A DNA stretch of 64,000 bases, from positions 948,872-1,012,871 of the forward strand of contig CAUYUJ010016282.1 in the NCBI GenBank assembly GCA_963575745.1, read 5' to 3'. A model generated the notes under the pieces. That model was not told where the DNA came from and ran no database searches. It was given only the letters and a program-made list of their open reading frames with translations. A program made the position numbers and the translations under genes. Source of the DNA: Prorocentrum cordatum (taxonomy: Eukaryota; Sar; Dinophyceae; Prorocentrales; Prorocentraceae). Of this stretch, positions 57,936-64,000 are shown one piece after another. Position 1 is the stretch's first letter. The number at the start of each line of letters is the position of its first letter.

Positions 57936-60900
57936 TTATCATACATTTATGAGAGAAGGAAGCTCTGTTTCTACCTTCGACGGATGATGTGCGACAAAGA
58001 GAGCACCACCGCCACGGCTTAAGTGTGAACGCTCCCGGAGCAGATTCAACCGTCGATGTCGGAGAACCGAGCCACCGCCTTCACTCCAAAATTTGTTGGG
58101 GGAGATCCTTCGACGACGAGCCTCGCCCGGACACCCCGAAGGCAATGGCGACAAGGAGCTCAACTGGCACGGGGGCGGCGAGCAGATGCTGGTCCCAATT
58201 GCCGATCAAACCGAGGTCCCAATCCACCTGGCGGGCGGCGAGCAAAACATAGAGTCAATTTCGTCAATATGGACACCGAAACCCATGGTTCAAAATGACG
58301 ATCGCCGGTCACATGAAGGAGGTGGCGAGGCCCATGGCATCAGATCCCCTGTTCCGTTGGGCGGCAATCGGCCTCCTACGCAGGCGCCCTTCGCTTCTGG
58401 CGGTGAAGCCGCGATTCCGCCCGACGATTCGTTGGAATGTGGTTTGGGGGATGTCATGGGGGATCAACCCGTGGGAAGCCCGGCCAGGGCAACCAGCGAG
58501 CGAAGGCGCGAGGCGATTAGTGTTTCCAATGCATCGCCGCTCGGCAAGCGGATGACGTCCGACGACGTTCCCGAGGGCGGCCTTGTGCTCGATCCGGGGC
58601 GGTGGTCCGGGAGCTATGCGCCGGGGCTTCCACCTCATCTTTTCGACGCTTGTTGATGGGGGCTTCGGGTGGCGACATTGAACTCAGCTGTTCGTGCACT
58701 TGGACCGCATTTGGCCGTGTCTCCTGCTCCTCCTCGCCCCCCCTGCCCCCCCCTTCGAGGCCTTTCTTCTGTTCGCCTCCTCTGCGAGCGGGCGAATCTG
58801 GTCCAAATCCGGCCCCGCGTGCAACATTGCTGTTCAGCGCCTGCAAGGGCCATTCGGTCCGAGTTGCCGACCCGAAGCGCATTTGCATCAGGTATGACGC
58901 GGCAGCAAGGTACTCTCACACCAGGCAATCGTCATCCCGTTGGAAGATGCCTCAATGAAAATGTCAATGGCCAGGCATATTGCATCGCCGCAGAGGGGCC
59001 TCCAGGGCGTTCGGCAGCGCCGTTTTCTACCCAGCTTGGGCCGTATATCGCCCCGACGGCTCCAGTCGCTAAAGACCAAGAGTGGCGGTCTTATGGGGCA
59101 GTCAGGTTGGTCCGGAAAGCGCGGGGGGGTGAGCGTGGCGCGATGCGCGGAGAGTTATCGACGCGGCTTAGACCTGGAGGTTGGGCGCGAGTAGTGGCTG
59201 GCCAGGCGTTCGACTCCAGCGTTGTGGTCTGGGTGATCCGTGCCCGCTCTCGGAGTTGCATGCGCTCACCTTCAAGTCCCGCATCTCCGAGAACCAAGAC
59301 ATGTGGATTCAACGCGACGGCTCCCCGGCGACCACATTGCTTCCCAAATGGAGCGACGTTCATCATATTATGCGTTTTGCCGTGCAGGGGGCGCAGCGCG
59401 CTCAGGTTTTGTGGGCATTGGCCCGCGACCGTCGGTGCGCCGGTCTCAAAACTTACCCCGACTTCGACGCGGCTTGCGTGGACTGGGTTTAACAGCACCA
59501 AGTCTTAGTACGGGTACCTCACGAAGACGATGATGACGCGCTCGCTCCTACTGAGAGAACGACCGCGCTACCTCCTGCGCAGCAGCGATTGCCGCAGTCG
59601 GTTGGGCACGCCGGGCTGCGCTACGCAGAGGGGATCTGCGCAGCACGTTGCTTCCATCAGTGAACCCGGCGCAATCAGGCCGAATAACCGCCGAGAAATC
59701 GATCTGGCCAAGAGAGGTCGACAGGGTTTGGGCCCATGACCCTGCGGCGAGGAAGTGGGCGAGCTCTGATGCTGCCCGCGCGCAGGCAAGATCGCAGCGC
59801 AGGTGGGGGGGCGCCAGCGCTGGCGGCGCATCCATTCGCAGAGAAAACGGCATGCAGGGAAAGACCGCGCTACACAGCAACATCATGACGGTATTTGTCC
59901 TGGTTGCTTGCGTCCCCAGATGAAGAGCCAGCTGCCCGTGCCGCAGAATCCTTACAGGTTGGAAAAGGCAAGAAGTCTGGCTCGCAGGTGGATCAAGTTC
60001 CAGAATGCGCACCTCAAGACGCCTGCAACTGGGAAGAATGCGGTCGTTCCTCCGTGGCAGCGTGGGTGGGTGGGTGGGGGGGGGGGGCGTGCCATATTGG
60101 AACCCTTTGTCTGGGGCTATGACCATCCAGCGGAACGCAATGGGGGCGAGCCCAGCTTAGGATGGCCCGCGTGGTGGACAACGCCCCCGAGGGCCAACGA
60201 TGTCGAATCGCTCAGCCACTTGAAAACTGCAATGGAAAAGGAATAGAGGATCACTGGCCGCAGGCGGAATTCCCGAGGGCTCCAATGCCGAAAGCACGTG
60301 CAGCGAGGGAACGGACGCCAACCGACTATGCCGGGGCCGGTGCCTTTTCTCGGGAGTCATCCGTCAAGGCGGCACAGAGGACGAACACCGCGAGGCCTGA
60401 CGGCCGCCCCGCGGCAGCAAGACTGCCGGGCGACGCCGGGGGCGCGGGCGAGGAGAGCGAGAAAGACGGCACGGAAGTTGAGGCAAAGCAATCGCGCGCC
60501 AGATGATCAACAGGAACCCAGGCGACGCCGAGCTGAGAACCCGAGCCAGAGGGCGCGTCTTTCCGCGCGGGGGCTGCCTCTCAAAGTTCCGCCTCGGCCG
60601 CGAGACTGCCCGCAGTCAGAGACTCCCGGCTGGGCGCGCCTCGGCGCAATCAGGCCCGCGCCTCGCGGCGCCGCGCGGACGGCGCCCACCCATGGCGCGC
60701 GCGCCGACAGCGAGCAGCAGGGCGCGGATCCCTCTGTACCGTGGCAGGCGGGCGCCTGGGACTGGCGGCGGTCTTGGAGCTGGGGCCCAGGCAAATGGCG
60801 CGGCGACGACAGCTGGGGCCGCGGCGACCGGGAGAGAATGGGGACGGGGAGCCTGGCTATGCCGCAAATACCTCGTCGAGGCAAACCATCGCGGTTCAGG

Positions 60901-61114
60901 TGCGTCCGCGGCGGATGAAGCAAGCCGCCTGGCATTGAGGTGCTACGTGCTGAGTGTCCCAGAGCGTTGTGAGCCGGGCAGCGGGGGCGCTGCCTTGCCG
61001 GGCGCGGCGCGACGGGCCGCTTCATTGAGCAATTTAGGGGCGTTGACACATCGTTAACGTCCACCTGCGCGAGTGGGGCTCGCCGGGGGGACTTGCTGCG
61101 TTTGATGAGGGACC
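57936..61114. other. Unassigned region with gene-like but unrecognised frames
   Basis: Several + frames have moderately balanced composition: 58093-58656 (Gly/Glu/Ser-rich), 59181-59492 (SDVHHIMRFAVQGAQRAQVL, WALARDRRCAGLKTYPDFDA) and 59895-60246 (QLPVPQNPYRLEKARSLARR). None could be assigned, no splice structure is evident, and 60300-61060 is GC-driven. If there is a gene here it is broken or multi-exon. Confidence 0.3.
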
Positions 61115-61400
61115 TTAGCATGTACACGCTCGCAGCTATATTGGCTGCAATTTGGCAGAGGACTCGCCCGCTCGCCGGCGCGCCCGCCGGCCGGCGGGTC
61201 CTCTTCCCTCACGGCACAATCTCACCTGTCTTGCCATGGCTACAAGAAGTGCATGACAAATCCACCGCTTAAGCTTCAGCAGTATATATGTAAATATTGT
61301 TACAGGAAGAACCATAACAATAACAACATGATGAACAAGCATTCGTTTTGCCGATCAACTGGGCAACGAAAGCTCCCTTCCTCGCGGATAGCTGGTGAAA
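61115..61400 (+). repeat. Family R repeat, copy R2
   Basis: CATGTACACGCTCGCAGCTA and ATTGGCTGCAA form a shorter hairpin. The blocks CTTGCCATGGCTACAAGAAG, ATTGTTACAGGAAGAAC, ACATGATGAACAAGCATTCG and GAAAGCTCCCTTCCTCGCGG match R1. One frame reads LSCHGYKKCMTNPPLKLQQY. Confidence 0.8.
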
Positions 61401-61764
61401 TGCTCCATCTGTCCCGAGCGAACCTGGCACATCGACGACAGGCGACTGCTCGATGGAGGCATTTTGTTTCATGCCCCCGGGCGCGGGCTCGTTCGATCCT
61501 ACTTTCGCCCCCCAACGATTCAACCCACGGGGGCGGGGTGTCAGGAGGCGAAGGATGGATGGGCTCCTCGGCCCTTTCGTCACCCCCACCAGACTGGGTG
61601 TCGGGGGATTCGGGTGGGTTCGGATCCCGATCAGGTGGACTCGAGTCCAAGAAGGTGTCAACGAGCCATTTGCCGAACACTCCTACGTATATTGCGACTT
61701 CTAACGCACTTGGAACCATGTCAAAGCGCTGTAGGTACGCTGTTCTATGCCACTCATGGTGCTG

Positions 61765-61791
61765 CTGCTGCTGCTGCTGCTGCTGCTATCT
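61765..61791. repeat. (CTG)n microsatellite
   Basis: Eight or nine CTG units. 61792-62350 is unassigned. Confidence 0.9.
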
Positions 61792-62355
61792 TAGCTTATC
61801 ATTCAGGTCAGCATGTCGATTTCCTTCCCAACGCTCGAGGCCAATTTCGTTTAGCCCTGGTAAGCCACCTGCCCTACACCACAGTTTTGAGCGATCAAGG
61901 CTTCGCACCGCGCCCACACGTCTCTGTGCGGTGTGGCGGGGCGCGCCGCTCACGAGGGCCCTCCCAGGAAGCCGCCGACGACCGACTGGCAGCCGGACCG
62001 GGCGACGACGGGCGGGCGGGCGACCTCCAGCATGTTGGGCACGGTCGTCAGTTCCTCGCCCATGTTGCACGCGCTGCCGATATGGCGAACAGCCACTCCT
62101 CCACACCATGGCGTTCTTACGCGCGTCTGGCGCGTCTGCATCCAGCGCCCCCGGCAAGGTCGCCGTAGAAGCGCCCGCACAGGCTCCACGAAGATCGAGA
62201 GCAGGTTGAACTCCGCATCCCCCTGTGCCAGCCACGCGTTCTTCAGGCCTTGCTCGGTGGCGTGGCGGACGTCGTGGTGCAGCTCGTGGAGTGGGAATGT
62301 CCTCTGGTCGATGACGTTCGTGCCGGTGGTGATGGGGGAGGAAGGGAGGAGACAA

Positions 62356-62620
62356 ATGAGGAGGAGGAGGAGGAGGAGACATAGCAGGCAGAGGAGGAGG
62401 AGGAGGAGGAGGAGGAGGAGGAAAAGGAGGAGGAGGAGGGGGAGTGGGGCGGAGGAGGAGAGAGGAGGTGAGGAGGAGGAAAGTAGGAGGAGGACGGAAC
62501 GGGAGGGGCAGGGGCAGGGGGAGGGGGAGGGGGAACGCAGGGGAAAGAGGAGGAGGAGAAGAAAGAAGAGGACGAGAAAGAGGATGAGGAGGAGGAAGAG
62601 GAGGAGGACGTGGAGAGCCG
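62356..62620. repeat. GGA-rich purine tract
   Basis: GGA arrays interspersed with GGGGCA and GAAGAG units. Confidence 0.92.
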
Positions 62621-62815
62621 TCTGTCTCTTCGGGGGCGGGCCGGGGTTGTGGCCGCAACCTAGCACGACGGCCATCGTAGTATGTAACCGAAGATGGTTG
62701 GCCAGAACACGTCAGTACACAGCACATGATGGAACCGCAAACGTAGCAGAAACGCGACCATCCTATACAAATGGATCCCCAGGGTGTGGTTACACTTGGG
62801 CATCCTACTGGTCTT

Positions 62816-62870
62816 AAGTCGGGCATGCCCCTCTACAGGAGGGAGATTCCAACATATTCCAATTTCTTCG
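62816..62870. mobile_element. Family A left-end fragment
   Basis: TAAGTCGGGCATGCCCCTCT and ACAGGAGGGAGATTCCAACA. The right terminus was not found. 62871-63220 is CT-rich with no gene. Confidence 0.65.
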
Positions 62871-63224
62871 ACGGTACGACCCCACATGGGAATCTGTTTA
62901 GCTTGCCCTTAGCCCTTCGCTCATCGCCCTGGCGGATTCCCTCCTTTTGCCCGTGATATGTTATCCTCCCTCTCCTTCGATTTTTCCCCCTCCTCATCCT
63001 TTTGCTCCTCCTCGTCCTTTTCCACCTCCACCTCCTCACCCTCTCCCTACCACACCTCCGTCCTCATCCTCCCCTTGCCGCTTCTCTATGTGCACCTCTC
63101 CTTCCCCCTGGTCGGGGCAAGCAAGTCGATTTTCCTCGGCGTCGTCGCCGCCTCGGCCAACGCGCGCACGTTCGCCGACGGCTAGATCACGAAGCCTTTG
63201 GGGCAGCCCCGGGTGCCATGCCTT

Positions 63225-63315
63225 CGGGACAACCACGCGGGCCGCTGGGGCGCGAGCCGATGCCGTCGGGACAACCCCGCGAGCCAGCCCGTAGGGACAA
63301 CCCCGCGGGCCTTTA
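63225..63315. repeat. Repeats of GGGACAACCCCGCGGGCC
   Basis: Three degenerate copies (GGGACAACCACGCGGGCC, GGGACAACCCCGCGAGCC, GGGACAACCCCGCGGGCC) with spacers of 15-20 bp. Confidence 0.85.
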
Positions 63316-63319
63316 GCTG

Positions 63320-63560
63320 CGTGCCGCGGCGCTCGGGCGGGAGGCAGCACGAAGCCAAGCTTCGCGGCGAGCTACTCGGCCTCATCCCTGGAGGGCCTCG
63401 CTTTCTCATCGAACTTCTTGGGCGCGCCCCGCAATGACACCGGCGGCCCGCGCTACAGAAACTCGCGCGAGGGCGGCCGCAGGATGAACATGTTCCGCGT
63501 GCGCGTGACGCGGGAGAACATGACGTAGAGGTGCAGCCACCAGTGGCCCCGATTCGGCCG
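63320..63560 (-). pseudogene. Decayed C-terminus of a PIF1-like helicase
   Basis: The minus strand reads HWWLHLYVMFSRVTRTRNMF and ILRPPSREFL, then TAG (63453-63455), RGPPVSLRGAPKKFDEKARP and SRDEAE, then TAG (63372-63374) and LAAKLGF. The Y-V-x-x-S-R-x-T block is the last helicase motif (VI) of superfamily 1 PIF1/RecD-type helicases, which unwind DNA 5' to 3'. The following RGPP...L..F...A...LG tail is typical, from memory, of helicase copies abundant in dinoflagellate genomes. One frame holds throughout, but two stops show decay. No upstream helicase motifs were found before the window edge. A helitron or another mobile origin is possible but not shown. Confidence 0.65.
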
Positions 63561-63654
63561 AGGATGGGTTACCACCCCCGGCCCGGACACAAGGGGCTAC
63601 CCCTGCGCCCGGCCGCTGTGTCGCCGTCGTCGTCGTCGTCAGCTCCTCAGTCAC

Positions 63655-63816
63655 CCTTTCGGGCACGCAGGCCCATGACAACGACAACTTCGCCGACGAC
63701 AAGCTCAGACGAGGCTACCCGCACTTCTCCGTCACGTTTTCGGGCACGCAGGCCCATGACAACAACACCTTTGCCGACGACAAGCTCCGACGAGGCTACC
63801 CGCACTTCGCTCACAG
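63655..63816 (+). repeat. 81-bp tandem repeat, two copies
   Basis: TTTCGGGCACGCAGGCCCAT recurs 81 bp apart. The unit is 27 codons, so a + frame (63531-63833) repeats FRARRPMTTTT...SPTTSSDEATRTS. No protein family was recognised. 63834-64000 is unassigned. Confidence 0.85.
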
Positions 63817-64000
63817 GCGAAGCTCCCGCCTAATACGTCCCCCGCAATCAGGCCGCAGGAGCTGAGGAACCCAAAAAGTGACGACAGTTACAGGAATCCG
63901 ATGGCCCGCTCGGATTACCAACGTGAAGCGCGGGACCCATACGGAGGGGGCTCCCGCCTAAGAATTCCTCACGGTTCACTCACAGACGAGGCCCCCGCTT

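Noticed and set aside
13873-63455. Possible UAG recoding, because several broken frames are interrupted by TAG
   Set aside because: The interrupted sequences also have frameshifts, and the HSP70 exon uses TAG as its natural end, so decay explains the stops better.

Overview
The window looks like nuclear DNA of a dinoflagellate. Three near-perfect or perfect copies of the 22-nt dinoflagellate spliced leader (dinoSL) are embedded in the genomic DNA at 1773-1794, 23401-23422 and 44515-44536, which is the known signature of trans-spliced mRNAs that were reverse-transcribed back into a dinoflagellate genome. The high GC, very sparse coding, abundant GGA/CTC microsatellites and many small palindromic elements fit a large, repeat-rich dinoflagellate genome. 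Prorocentrum is one possibility, but I cannot prove a genus from sequence alone.

Two units carry long intact reading frames, and both sit directly behind an SL relic. (1) 23382-25167 is a processed retrogene: 19-bp target-site duplication, SL relic, a secreted Pro-Thr-repeat protein with a von Willebrand type D-like domain, a short A-rich tail, then the second duplication copy. (2) 44499-52690 is a non-LTR (LINE-type) retrotransposon: SL relic, a zinc-finger/coiled-coil ORF1, and a 2205-residue ORF2 with endonuclease, reverse transcriptase, CCHC-like knuckle, RNase H, two Cys modules and a seven-copy glycine-rich repeat. It is probably bounded by a 16-bp duplication. This element encodes the kind of machinery that could have made the retrogene.

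Other coding traces are fragments. There is the isolated last exon of a plastid/bacterial-type HSP70 (10533-10765), a broken RNase H plus Cys-module piece of a related retroelement (13816-15077), a coiled-coil pseudogene split by a TA-flanked MITE (33340-34265), a minus-strand coiled-coil ORF broken at a G10 run and by one stop (40394-41640), and the decayed C-terminus of a PIF1-like helicase on the minus strand (63320-63560). Several GC-rich ORF-like stretches remain unrecognised.

The rest is a dense nest of short inverted-repeat elements, for which I define working families A-W from repeats visible within the window: A (about 150 bp, AGTCGGGCCTGTCC ends, TA target), B (about 200-bp near-complete palindromes), C, D and E (5-bp duplications; E is inserted in a D copy), F (an inverted pair), G and H (H is inserted in G; F is inserted in H), J, K, L, M, R, S (mariner-like TA...TA), T, V and W. 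Between them are satellites (TAGCW, CT-rich, TTAGCGTCGA) and long GGA/CTC, GTA, TGTA, CAT and TA microsatellites. Layout: 1-6.7 kb is mostly low complexity; 6.7-13.7 kb is the MITE nest with the HSP70 exon; 13.8-15.1 kb is a retroelement fossil; 16-22 kb is scattered MITEs; 22.4-25.2 kb is satellite plus retrogene; 25.4-33 kb is MITEs and microsatellites; 33-42 kb is pseudogenes and unassigned GC-rich DNA; 42.5-44.3 kb is a second MITE nest; 44.5-52.7 kb is the LINE; 52.8-64 kb is MITEs, low complexity and the helicase fossil.
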